A stretch of 64,000 bases of DNA from Alphaproteobacteria bacterium. GTDB lineage: Bacteria > Pseudomonadota > Alphaproteobacteria > JAUHZC01. Location: assembly GCA_023898725.1 (NCBI GenBank), contig CP060236.1:186001-250000 (forward strand), written 5' to 3'. Below are positions 26,261 to 34,744 of the stretch, one piece after another; the first letter of the stretch is position 1; every line of letters starts with the position of its first letter. The notes beneath the pieces were generated by a model that saw nothing but the letters and a program-made list of their open reading frames with translations, had not been told where the DNA came from and did no database searches. Made by a program: the position numbers and the translations under genes.

Positions 26261-27685
26261 ATGATGCCGTTTTTACTTGTTGCCTTTATCTCTTTAAGCT
26301 CTCTGCACGCACCCCTACATGCCAGCTGGAAGGTCGCTGCTGAAGAACTCTATCTGGTGGGATCACGCGCAGCGGGAGGATCAACCCGAGCTGTTTTCTG
26401 GGCTAAGACCCCACCAAAAAGTGCAAGAAGCGTTTTAGCTCCTTGGGTGGGCATTGTTCCTGGTCGTGGGTTTGCCACCAAACCCAAAAGAGGCCCAGAT
26501 AACACCCGCGACAGTATCAGTGCCTTTCCCCGCGGACGCCAACAGGATTATACAGTCCCAACCTTTGATGCCCCCTTTAAGTTGGTGCTTGCCGACGATG
26601 AGGTGCGTCCCTCTTTTTTGCATGCCTTTGTGCCCGACATCGGGATTGTGGAATCCAAACGCCTGGATGACCACATGAACCCCTTGCAAGAAATGCAAAC
26701 CTTGCGCACCCTCCTTCATCGGGCGGACACCCGTCAAACTGTTGCTGAACTTGACGGTGCCCGTCAGGTTCAGGTTCACTTACAAGATACCCTCGAAGAT
26801 GAGTTAGCCCTACATCCCCAAGCCACCCAGTTGTTGCGCCGCATGGTGGCATCGTTTGATGATCTTGTTCATGCTTTTCCAAAGGTCCGGTATAACGGCA
26901 CCATGGACTTTGTCTGCCAGTTAGAAACGGGTGAATATGCCTTGATCGAAACGCAAGTCATCCCTCAGGACTATTGGGATGAACGTGCGCTTGCCTATGT
27001 GGCCGCCTTTTATGGCAATCAACTGCGCCGTGGGGACCATTGGCGTGATCTCAAGAAAGTCATTGGGATTAACATTTTGGCGGGTGTACGCGGGGATCAT
27101 TGGCGCGACACCCCCGAACAATACGTGCGACGATATCGCATGCAAGAACAACTCCATACGCCGCGGCGCTTTATTGATGGGATTGAACTGGTACAGTATT
27201 CGCTTGCTAATGCGCCTGCAGTTGTGGATTCCCGTGAGCAACAAGATTGGCTGACGTTCTTCACGCGTGCCCATCTTATGAGTGCCACTGAAGTTGAGGC
27301 AACCATCGCTACCCCCGCTGTCAAGAGGGCTTTTGAGATGATTCGGATCACTAACCTTCCCGAAGATGTGCACGACGCATATGTTGCTGAAGGTCTTGAG
27401 TATGATCGTTTCTCAATCTACACGGCTGAAGAACATGCCCGTGGAAAAGAAGAAGGATTAGCGCAAGGAAAAGAAGAAGGATTAGCCCAAGGAAAAGAAG
27501 AAGGATTAGCGCAAGGAAGAGTAGAAGGAAAAGAAGAAGGAGCGCAGGAGAAACTCCGGGAAGTGATGGCACGACTTGCGCGTGCTGGACAAACTCCTGC
27601 TGAGATTGCAGCGCTTCTTGACGAAGACGTAACAACGGTAACCACCATTCTGCATGCAGAAGCAGACTCCAGCAAACGCGTTTAA
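26261..27685 (+). CDS. Rpn/PD-(D/E)XK family protein with signal peptide, copy 5
   Basis: 474 residues from the ATG at 26261 after GGAGG. It is the longest copy: three GKEEGLAQ units plus the GRVE insert in the charged coil (about residues 394-430). Signal-like N-terminus and the Asp216/Glu230-x-Gln active site are intact. The last residue is Val instead of Ala. Opposite in orientation to copies 1, 2 and 4, it forms with copy 4 a long inverted repeat around the membrane protein gene. Confidence 0.85.
   Translation: MMPFLLVAFISLSSLHAPLHASWKVAAEELYLVGSRAAGGSTRAVFWAKTPPKSARSVLAPWVGIVPGRGFATKPKRGPDNTRDSISAFPRGRQQDYTVPTFDAPFKLVLADDEVRPSFLHAFVPDIGIVESKRLDDHMNPLQEMQTLRTLLHRADTRQTVAELDGARQVQVHLQDTLEDELALHPQATQLLRRMVASFDDLVHAFPKVRYNGTMDFVCQLETGEYALIETQVIPQDYWDERALAYVAAFYGNQLRRGDHWRDLKKVIGINILAGVRGDHWRDTPEQYVRRYRMQEQLHTPRRFIDGIELVQYSLANAPAVVDSREQQDWLTFFTRAHLMSATEVEATIATPAVKRAFEMIRITNLPEDVHDAYVAEGLEYDRFSIYTAEEHARGKEEGLAQGKEEGLAQGKEEGLAQGRVEGKEEGAQEKLREVMARLARAGQTPAEIAALLDEDVTTVTTILHAEADSSKRV
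27443..27540 (+). repeat. 24-bp tandem repeats coding GKEEGLAQ in the coil
   Basis: Three units of GGAAAAGAAGAAGGATTAGC plus GCAA (27443-27466, 27467-27490, 27491-27514), a 12-base GGAAGAGTAGAA unit, and a partial unit. The number of 24-base units varies between copies: 1 (copies 1 and 4), 2 (copies 2 and 6), 3 (copy 5). The 12-base unit is present in copies 1, 5 and 6 only. All changes keep the frame. Confidence 0.9.
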
Positions 27686-27970
27686 CGAAGCGGGTCATAT
27701 TCTACCCTTATTCTACCTTTAGAAGATTGTTCTCTCCCACACGATAGGAACGCTTATATAAGGATGATGGCACAGAAGGTCAGGAGAAACTCTTGAGCGA
27801 CAAAGCCACTAACACCTGTCTCTGCCTAAAAAGCTATCCTTCAAAATGATACGTTGCTGCTATCTGCTTTATGGATGCGTGTCGTTTGTGTAGATGCTGC
27901 AGATATGCGATCTGTCTCATATCCTATGAAGCTATCTACCTATCCTTCAGGGTGCCACCCGTGTATGAAA
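27686..27970. repeat. Conserved spacer between Rpn-like copies 5 and 6
   Basis: The plus-strand counterpart of 18842-19128. It has no frame and no clear hairpin with a U-run. It includes the 32-bp repeat at 27899-27930. Confidence 0.75.
27899..27930 (+). repeat. 32-bp direct repeat of the Rpn-like unit (4 of 5)
   Basis: Separates units 5 and 6; same sequence as 26094-26125 and 29655-29686. Confidence 0.8.
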
Positions 27971-27972
27971 TC

Positions 27973-28001
27973 TTGACTATTTGGGAATCTTTTGATAGGT
28001 T
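27973..28001 (+). promoter_or_regulatory. Promoter of Rpn-like copy 6
   Basis: TTGACT (27973-27978), 17-base spacer, TAGGTT (27996-28001), as in the other copies. Confidence 0.6.
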
Positions 28002-28028
28002 TTGTGTGAATTGTTGGAGGTTTTATCC

Positions 28029-29441
28029 ATGATGCCGTTTTTACTTGTTGCCTTTATCTCTTTAAGCTCTCTGCACGCACCCCTACATGCCAGCTGGCAT
28101 GCCAGCTGGAAGGTCGCTGCTGAAGAACTCTGTCTGGTGGGATCACGCGCAGCGGGAGGATCAACCCGAGCTGTTTTCTGGGCTAAGACCCCACCAAAAA
28201 GTGCAAGAAGCGTTTTAGCTCCTTGGGTGGGCATTGTTCCTGGTCGTGGGTTTGCCACCAAACCCAAAAGAGGCCCAGATAACACCCGCGACAGTATCAG
28301 TGCCTTTCCCCGCGGACGCCAACAGGATTATACAGTCCCAACCTTTGATGCCCCCTTTAAGTTGGTGCTTGCCGACGATGAGGTGCGTCCCTCTTTTTTG
28401 CATGCCTTTGTGCCCGACATCGGGATTGTGGAATCCAAACGCCTGGATGACCACATGAACCCCTTGCAAGAAATGCAAACCTTGCGCACCCTCCTTCATC
28501 GGGCGGACACCCGTCAAACTGTTGCTGAACTTGACGGTGCCCGTCAGGTTCAGGTTCACTTACAAGATACCCTCGAAGATGAGTTAGCCCTACATCCCCA
28601 AGCCACCCAGTTGTTGCGCCGCATGGTGGCATCGTTTGATGATCTTGTTCATGCTTTTCCAAAGGTCCGGTATAACGGCACCATGGACTTTGTCTGCCAG
28701 TTAGAAACGGGTGAATATGCCTTGATCGAAACGCAAGTCATCCCTCAGGACTATTGGGATGAACGTGCGCTTGCCTATGTGGCCGCCTTTTATGGCAATC
28801 AACTGCGCCGTGGGGACCATTGGCGTGATCTCAAGAAAGTCATTGGGATTAACATTTTGGCGGGTGTACGCGGGGATCATTGGCGCGACACCCCCGAACA
28901 ATACGTGCGACGATATCGCATGCAAGAACAACTCCATACGCCGCGGCGCTTTATTGATGGGATTGAACTGGTACAGTATTCGCTTGCTAATGCGCCTGCA
29001 GTTGTGGATTCCCGTGAGCAACAAGATTGGCTGACGTTCTTCACGCGTGCCCATCTTATGAGTGCCACTGAAGTTGAGGCAACCATCGCTACCCCCGCTG
29101 TCAAGAGGGCTTTTGAGATGATTCGGATCACCAACCTTCCCGAAGATGTGCACGACGCATATGTTGCTGAAGGTCTTGAGTATGATCGTTTCTCAATCTA
29201 CACGGCTGAAGAACATGCCCGTGGAAAGGAAGAAGGATTAGCGCAAGGAAAGGAAGAAGGATTAGCGCAAGGAAGAGTAGAAGGAAAAGAAGAAGGAGCG
29301 CAGGAGAAACTCCGGGAAGTGATGGCACGACTTGCGCGTGCTGGACAAACCCCTGCTGAGATTGCAGCGCTTCTTGACGAAGACGTAACAACGGTAACCA
29401 CCATTCTGCATGCAGAAGCAGACTCCAGCAAACGCGCTTAA
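28029..29441 (+). CDS. Rpn/PD-(D/E)XK family protein with signal peptide, copy 6
   Basis: 470 residues from the ATG at 28029 after GGAGG. Same protein as the other copies, with two GKEEGLAQ units and GRVE. A 12-base duplication at the predicted signal cleavage region turns HASW into HASWHASW (CATGCCAGCTGG twice, about 28086-28109). ELCLV is shared with copy 1 against ELYLV in copies 2, 4 and 5, so polymorphisms are shuffled between copies. Confidence 0.85.
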   Translation: MMPFLLVAFISLSSLHAPLHASWHASWKVAAEELCLVGSRAAGGSTRAVFWAKTPPKSARSVLAPWVGIVPGRGFATKPKRGPDNTRDSISAFPRGRQQDYTVPTFDAPFKLVLADDEVRPSFLHAFVPDIGIVESKRLDDHMNPLQEMQTLRTLLHRADTRQTVAELDGARQVQVHLQDTLEDELALHPQATQLLRRMVASFDDLVHAFPKVRYNGTMDFVCQLETGEYALIETQVIPQDYWDERALAYVAAFYGNQLRRGDHWRDLKKVIGINILAGVRGDHWRDTPEQYVRRYRMQEQLHTPRRFIDGIELVQYSLANAPAVVDSREQQDWLTFFTRAHLMSATEVEATIATPAVKRAFEMIRITNLPEDVHDAYVAEGLEYDRFSIYTAEEHARGKEEGLAQGKEEGLAQGRVEGKEEGAQEKLREVMARLARAGQTPAEIAALLDEDVTTVTTILHAEADSSKRA

Positions 29442-29775
29442 CGAAGCGGATCATATTCTACCCTTATTCTACCCTTAGAAGATTGTTCTCTCCCACACGA
29501 TAGGAACGCTTATATAAGGATGATGGCACAGAAGGTCAGGAGAAACTCTTGAGCGACAAAGCCACTAACGCCTGTCTCTGCCTAAAAAGCTATCCTTCAA
29601 AATGATACGTTGCTGCTATCTGCTTTATGGATGCGTGTCGTTTGTGTAGATGCCGCAGATATGCGATCTGTCTCATATCCTATGAACCTCTACAAACATG
29701 AGATCAGGATTTACTCTTTCTCAATTACAGCGTAGGTTGAGAGTACACGAGCACCACACGATGAACCCCTAACCT
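29442..29775. other. Tail of Rpn-like unit 6 and acpS leader
   Basis: Unit sequence runs to 29686, where homology ends at the close of the 32-bp repeat. The remaining 89 bases are unique and must hold the acpS promoter; I see no confident boxes. Confidence 0.5.
29655..29686 (+). repeat. 32-bp direct repeat of the Rpn-like unit (5 of 5)
   Basis: Right border of the repeat island: homology to the other units stops exactly at its last base and core genes follow. Confidence 0.8.
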
Positions 29776-30195
29776 ATGATTATTGGCACAGGAATTGATA
29801 TTATCGAACTTTCACGCATTGCTGATATGGTCGGAAAGTTTGGTGATCAATTTACCAAACGTATCTGTACTTTAGTGGAAATTGAACGCATACCCGCTAA
29901 CGATCAAATTCCTTTTATTGCCAAACGATGGGCAACGAAAGAAGCAGCCGTAAAAGCACTAGGAACAGGATTTCGTGAAGATGTCACTTTTCAAGATATG
30001 TGGACAACGCATGATACCCTAGGGCGCCCTATTTTGCACCTCTCCCCTGCGCTTCATGCACGACTAACGCAGACAATCCCTTCCAACTATATCTTGCGCA
30101 CACACGTTAGCACCTCTGATACGTGTAACGATGCAATTGCCATGGTTACACTTGAGATTATTCGTGAATCCATTAATATTCCGCCATTACTCTAA
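29776..30195 (+). CDS. acpS: Holo-[acyl-carrier-protein] synthase AcpS
   Basis: 139 residues, usual length. It transfers 4'-phosphopantetheine from CoA to a serine of apo-ACP, which activates fatty acid synthesis. The N-terminal IIGTGIDIIELSRI carries the Mg2+-binding Asp, and RWATKEAAVKALGTGF is the second signature with the catalytic Glu (normally KxAAKEA). It lies 9 bases before xthA and probably shares its transcript. It borders the repeat island. Confidence 0.95.
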   Translation: MIIGTGIDIIELSRIADMVGKFGDQFTKRICTLVEIERIPANDQIPFIAKRWATKEAAVKALGTGFREDVTFQDMWTTHDTLGRPILHLSPALHARLTQTIPSNYILRTHVSTSDTCNDAIAMVTLEIIRESINIPPLL

Positions 30196-30204
30196 CGAGA
30201 GGAT

Positions 30205-30981
30205 ATGAAAATGCGCATTGCTTCTTGGAACATTAACGCCATTGGTGCGCGATTGGATCACCTTTGTCGCTACCTCACAGAAACAAAAACCGATGTTATG
30301 CTTTTACAGGAGTTAAAAACACGGGATGAAACATTTCCGAGAGAGCCGTTGGAGGACATAGGCTATAACTTAGCCATATATGGTCAAAAATCCTATAATG
30401 GGGTTGCCATTGTGAGCAAGCATCCCTTGGATGATGTGATAAGAGGCATTCCTGACTATAGCGACGAAAATGCCCGGTATATTTCTGCATTCACGGGAGG
30501 AGTCCGTGTATCAAGTGTCTATGTACCCAATGGCCAAAGTATCGACTCCGATAAATACGCGTACAAGATGCAGTTTTATGCAGCGCTAGACGCGCATATG
30601 AAAACTCTGCACGCCAATGATGAAGATGTTTTTATTGGTGGAGATTTCAATGTTGCCCCAACCATCAACGATATTCACGACCACACACCCAGACCAGACC
30701 ACATTTTGTGCTCTCCCCAAGAACAAGAAGCCTGGCGTATGCTGATAAACTCTGGATATATTGATGTGTTTCGTGCCCTTCATCCTTATGATACACAAGC
30801 TTTCAGTTGGTGGGATTATCGCGCGGGTTCCTGGCAATACAATCGGGGATACCGTATCGACCAGTTTTTACTCAATGCGCGCGCCTGTGATCGCATCACA
30901 CACGCAGGCATTGATACCCATACCCGCGGATGGGAGCGTCCCTCTGATCATGCGCCTATTTGGGTAGCGTTACGCACGTAA
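30205..30981 (+). CDS. xthA: Exodeoxyribonuclease III
   Basis: 258 residues, usual length. It is a Mg2+-dependent AP endonuclease and 3'-5' exonuclease of base excision repair. All exonuclease III motifs are present: SWNINAIGAR (Asn), LLQELKTRD (metal-binding Glu), GGDFNVAP (Asp/Asn), SWWDYRAGSW, YRIDQFLLN (Asp) and SDHAPIW (catalytic Asp-His). The ATG at 30205 follows GAGAGGAT. It converges with ald, leaving 47 bases between them. Confidence 0.95.
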   Translation: MKMRIASWNINAIGARLDHLCRYLTETKTDVMLLQELKTRDETFPREPLEDIGYNLAIYGQKSYNGVAIVSKHPLDDVIRGIPDYSDENARYISAFTGGVRVSSVYVPNGQSIDSDKYAYKMQFYAALDAHMKTLHANDEDVFIGGDFNVAPTINDIHDHTPRPDHILCSPQEQEAWRMLINSGYIDVFRALHPYDTQAFSWWDYRAGSWQYNRGYRIDQFLLNARACDRITHAGIDTHTRGWERPSDHAPIWVALRT

Positions 30982-31028
30982 CTGTCTTGCCCAGGCACAA
31001 AAATCTCGAGTGGTACAAGCAACGGTTG

Positions 31029-32156
31029 TCAGTTCACACCCTCACACAGAAACGTCATAGGATCCACATACGGCATCTGAAGATCCTGCGCCACCAAAGG
31101 GTGCGTAATGTGCCCACAGCACACGTTCAGACCATTTCTGAAATGCTCGTCATCACACAACGCCTTCGCATACCCCTTGTTTGCTAGAGCCAGAACAAAG
31201 GGCAGTGTTGCATTGTTCAATGCCTGCGCTGAGGTTTTGGCTACAGCCCCGGGCATATTCGTCACACAATAATGAATGATCCCGTCAACCTCATAGGTTG
31301 GATTTTCATGGGTTGTTGGACGGCTTGTTTCAAAGCACCCTCCTTGATCGATGGCCACATCCACAAGAACGGTTCCTCTTTTCAGCCATGACAGCATGTG
31401 TCTGCGAATCACTTTGGGCGCAGCCCCCCCAGGAACAAGCACAGCACCCACCACGACATCCGCTTGTGACAGCATCATTTCTAGATTATGCGCATTAGAG
31501 TAGAGTGTTTGCACGCGACCATTGAACGCACTATCAATTTCTCGCAACCGCGGAAGGGATAGGTCAAGCACGGTAACATGTGCCCCCATTCCCACGGCAA
31601 TGCGCGCAGCGTTCACTCCCACAACACCCCCACCAATAATGAGGACTTTTCCTGGAGAAACACCCGGAACACCCCCCAAAAGAACGCCTGCGCCCCCTTG
31701 GTGGCACTCAAGGCTGCGGGCGGCGGCTTGAATAGAAACACGCCCAGCAATTTCACTCATAGGAGCCAGCAAAGGAAGTTGGCCCTGATGGTTTGTAATT
31801 GTTTCGTAAGCAATCGCAATATTACCAGAACGAACCAGTGCTTCGGCTTGTTGAGGATCAGGAGCAAGATGCAGATACGTAAACAGCACCTGCTCTTGAC
31901 GCATGAGGCTATATTCGTGCGAAAGAGGTTCTTTCACCTTCACAATAAGATCTGCAATTTTCCAGATATCAGGTGCCGTGGATAAAACCTTTGCCCCTAC
32001 AGCTTTGTAATCCTCATCCGCGAATCCTGCACCCAAGCCAGCGCTGGCCTCAACATGAACCATGTGACCACGGCTTGTAAGCTCTTTTACGCTTGATGGA
32101 ACAAGTCCTACGCGGTATTCGTGAATCTTGGACTCTTTGGGGACACCAATAATCAT
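31029..32156 (-). CDS. ald: Alanine dehydrogenase
   Basis: 375 residues from the ATG at 32156 (MIIGVPKESKIHEYRVGL), the family's normal beginning; the longer upstream frame is unlikely. It converts L-alanine and NAD+ to pyruvate, ammonia and NADH. Landmarks: Lys and His of the substrate site (VKVKEPL, FTYLHLAPD) and the NAD-binding fold GGGVVGVNAARIAVGMGAHVTVLD (about 170-195). The C-terminal MPGAVAKTSAQALNNATLPF is typical. It ends in TGA, which shows that TGA is a stop in this genome. In an intracellular bacterium it would feed amino-acid nitrogen and carbon into central metabolism, as does the GDH downstream. Confidence 0.95.
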   Translation of the reverse strand: MIIGVPKESKIHEYRVGLVPSSVKELTSRGHMVHVEASAGLGAGFADEDYKAVGAKVLSTAPDIWKIADLIVKVKEPLSHEYSLMRQEQVLFTYLHLAPDPQQAEALVRSGNIAIAYETITNHQGQLPLLAPMSEIAGRVSIQAAARSLECHQGGAGVLLGGVPGVSPGKVLIIGGGVVGVNAARIAVGMGAHVTVLDLSLPRLREIDSAFNGRVQTLYSNAHNLEMMLSQADVVVGAVLVPGGAAPKVIRRHMLSWLKRGTVLVDVAIDQGGCFETSRPTTHENPTYEVDGIIHYCVTNMPGAVAKTSAQALNNATLPFVLALANKGYAKALCDDEHFRNGLNVCCGHITHPLVAQDLQMPYVDPMTFLCEGVN

Positions 32157-32225
32157 TCTAATTTGCTTTTTTCTGTGCGTATCATCCGCCGAAATTACGC
32201 ACAAATGGAAGAAAAAGCAAGCGTG

Positions 32226-33332
32226 TTAGTGCGCAAGAAAAGGAACGGCACGCACACAAAAATCCCCCACGTACATTAAAAGAGATGCTGTGAAGACTTG
32301 TACAGCTCCATACAAAGAACTTCCCACACCCGCTTCATGAGCAAAGGGTTCCATAGCCTTAGCAAGACAATTGGCAAAAAGTGTACCAATACTCGTCATC
32401 AGAATAAGCATAATTCCCGTAAACATGTAAGTGCTTTCCAAGCCAAATAGGCTGACCAAAACAATCATCAGGGCACTCAAAAAAAGACCCGCATAAATCA
32501 TCACAAGAACTGATGTATAACGTAAAATTATTGCATTAATAAGGCTTCCCCAGATCAGTCCACTCAAAATAACACTGTGGAATGGGGTCCAATCTGCTAT
32601 CAAAAGCCCAAAGTGATTCTCCCAAACTCTTCCCCCATTGGAAAGATAAAACATCAAAACAAAGTAGGAAAAACCGGCCAAAAGAGTAAAAAAAAGGAAC
32701 TTTGGCTCTCTCATGATTGCTCCTAAAGAAGTTATAAATGGCCAAAACGCAAAATTCTTCTTCGTCTTTAGCGTTTCTGGCAAATACACATAGGTCGCAA
32801 CAGCCGTCATAAAAACAAGAATACTTACCACAACAAATTGGGCCTCTGCGCCATGGCGGCAGACTAAAAACCCCACAATCACAGGAGAAAGCGTCATAAA
32901 ACATTCGGAAAACATTGTCACCCGAGACGAAAAAATCGCCATTTCCTTTCCTTGCGCCAGATCACGAAAAATAGCGCGCGGCAAACAAAGACCTGCAGAG
33001 GCAAACACCCCAGACCCAAACCGCAACACAGCGCGGCCCTCATGTAATGGGACCCACAAAAAAAGCGTATTAAGGATGAAAATTCCCCCTAAAGCCATGA
33101 GTAAAACCCGACGCCTACCCAAAAAATCCGAGACAATCCCCCACACTAACTGCCCCACCGAATAGCCCATCAGGTACAACTGAACATATAAGCTCACCCC
33201 CTCACTTGTAAAACCAGGCCTTACAGAAAGGGCCGGGATAATAAGTGAAAACAAATCAAGGGGAAGGGCGGCACATACGAATACAAGCGTAAGGGCCAAG
33301 GCAATTCCTGAGCGTGATGAACGGATAGGCAT
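32226..33332 (-). CDS. MFS drug-resistance transporter, Bcr/CflA type
   Basis: 368 residues from the ATG at 33332, with about 11-12 membrane helices. The signature of the Bcr/CflA branch is seen early: LPLDLFSLIIPAL, then QLYLMGYSVGQLVWGIVSDFLGRRRVLL (the MFS motif A between helices 2 and 3), and LCLPRAIFRDLA. These proton-driven exporters extrude small molecules such as bicyclomycin or sulfonamides; the substrate here cannot be told. It lies 69 bases after the ald start on the same strand and 110 bases downstream of tssA. Confidence 0.85.
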   Translation of the reverse strand: MPIRSSRSGIALALTLVFVCAALPLDLFSLIIPALSVRPGFTSEGVSLYVQLYLMGYSVGQLVWGIVSDFLGRRRVLLMALGGIFILNTLFLWVPLHEGRAVLRFGSGVFASAGLCLPRAIFRDLAQGKEMAIFSSRVTMFSECFMTLSPVIVGFLVCRHGAEAQFVVVSILVFMTAVATYVYLPETLKTKKNFAFWPFITSLGAIMREPKFLFFTLLAGFSYFVLMFYLSNGGRVWENHFGLLIADWTPFHSVILSGLIWGSLINAIILRYTSVLVMIYAGLFLSALMIVLVSLFGLESTYMFTGIMLILMTSIGTLFANCLAKAMEPFAHEAGVGSSLYGAVQVFTASLLMYVGDFCVRAVPFLAH

Positions 33333-33445
33333 CAATATCTTTATGATCTGGCATGGGTTATAAAATATGCCACATCATAACGAAGGTTTCCATAAATTCT
33401 AGTCAAAACTATTTTTTGCGACGGTCTCAAGAGAATACCTGTAAT

Positions 33446-34744
33446 CTAACTTCCCCGCTTGGACGAAAGGGGAGGTGTTTCTACAGGGGGATTCCCATCA
33501 CCAAATTGGCGCAGGGCATCATACTGTCTCTGATACTGTGCATGGGAACTCTTTGGTTGAATAGGATAAAACTCTCCTTGTGGAAAAGCTCTCTCTTCAC
33601 CCGAGGGTGTAACCCCGGGGTTTGGCGTGTGGGAAACTTGTGGCGCTAGCGTTTTTCCCTGTTTTGCCCCAAACTGCTCAAATGTGTTTTGGTAGAATTG
33701 GGGATATTGCATGATTTCTTTCATGATCTCCCCCAGATCAAGATCCGACCAACTCATAACCTTACGCAACAAATAGTGTCCGGGATTATGCGGCTCATAA
33801 GCAGAAAAATACGCCACCACATTTGCTAGCTGTTTGTATGCATCCTTACGGCTCATAAGGGGGCCCGAATGGTGTGCAAGAGGGGTAGCTTCTGAACCAG
33901 AATCACTGTGTGTGTCTGACTGTGGTGTTTGTTTATCTGAAAGGGAAGAGTCGCATAAAATTGTGGTGCTTTTATCGGTTTTTTCATGGGGGATCGCTTT
34001 GTGAGGAATCGGACATATGTCACGAATAACCTCATCAATGAAGGAACCAAAATCGCTCAACACGCGCTTCAGCTTATATAAACTACCCTGGGTTTGTTGA
34101 TGCTTTTCCCCCATGAGTGCATCAAGCTGCGCAAGGGTTTTTTGAGCAGATTCAAGATCTTTCTGAAACGCCTGATATACCACAGGGTTTGTGCGAGAAA
34201 TTGCCGTGCGCAACCGCTTAAGGCGAACGCGATTACCCTCAACCTTTTGATTTGCGCTGACAATGGTCCACTCACCAAACGTGAAGGTATCGGATTCTTC
34301 CAGTTTTTCAGCAATGGAAAGTTCATACATGCGCTCGGGTATTTTTTCATTAACCCAATCAAGAACGGCAAGCCGAGCATCAATATCACCATCCTTCATA
34401 TTCGGGAAAAAACTGTCCCAAAACATATCAAATATCATTCCAAATACCTTGAGTCCTGCAGAAAGTCCCCGGAGGCCATCTTTCTTGATGGCTGCCTCCA
34501 TGAGCCAAGAAGCAACCTGCAAATCTTTCGATTTTTCTGCAAGAATTTGGCTACACAGATGAATTATTTTTGTCCAGTCTGCCCGTTTTAGTTCTATTTT
34601 CCAGACACCTTGGGGTAAGGTTGGGTCATCCTCTCTGCGTGCTTCTTGGATCACATCGTACTCATCACCATGACGAATATCTTCACCAGATGGTTTTTTT
34701 TCAGAAAGAGGTTTCAACAGAAGGGCGTAGTTTAGATCAGTCAT
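33446..34744 (-). CDS. tssA: T6SS cap/adaptor protein TssA (ImpA family)
   Basis: 432 residues. The N-terminal ImpA_N domain (about 10-140) is clear: LLKPLSEKKPSGEDIRHGDEYD, then DWTKIIHLCSQILAEKSKDLQVASWLMEA and GLRGLSAGLKVFGMIFDMFWDSFFP. A variable Ser/Thr/Gln-rich middle is followed by a C-terminal region with RKDAYKQLANVVAYFSAYEPHNPGHYLLRKV, the conserved helix of TssA proteins. TssA guides assembly of the baseplate and polymerisation of the tail. Its ATG overlaps the tssM stop (ATGA), so translation is coupled. It is the last T6SS gene in this cluster. Confidence 0.9.
   Translation of the reverse strand: MTDLNYALLLKPLSEKKPSGEDIRHGDEYDVIQEARREDDPTLPQGVWKIELKRADWTKIIHLCSQILAEKSKDLQVASWLMEAAIKKDGLRGLSAGLKVFGMIFDMFWDSFFPNMKDGDIDARLAVLDWVNEKIPERMYELSIAEKLEESDTFTFGEWTIVSANQKVEGNRVRLKRLRTAISRTNPVVYQAFQKDLESAQKTLAQLDALMGEKHQQTQGSLYKLKRVLSDFGSFIDEVIRDICPIPHKAIPHEKTDKSTTILCDSSLSDKQTPQSDTHSDSGSEATPLAHHSGPLMSRKDAYKQLANVVAYFSAYEPHNPGHYLLRKVMSWSDLDLGEIMKEIMQYPQFYQNTFEQFGAKQGKTLAPQVSHTPNPGVTPSGEERAFPQGEFYPIQPKSSHAQYQRQYDALRQFGDGNPPVETPPLSSKRGS

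Noticed and set aside
17673..28662. Repeated antisense frames of 74 to 150 codons inside every Rpn-like copy
   Set aside because: They recur only because the parent gene is repeated. They lack ribosome sites and protein-like composition, and the parent frame has the promoter, GGAGG and domain match.
26094..29686. Short regular repeats as a CRISPR array
   Set aside because: The 32-bp repeats are about 1.8 kb apart and the spacers are genes; no cas genes and no short unique spacers exist.
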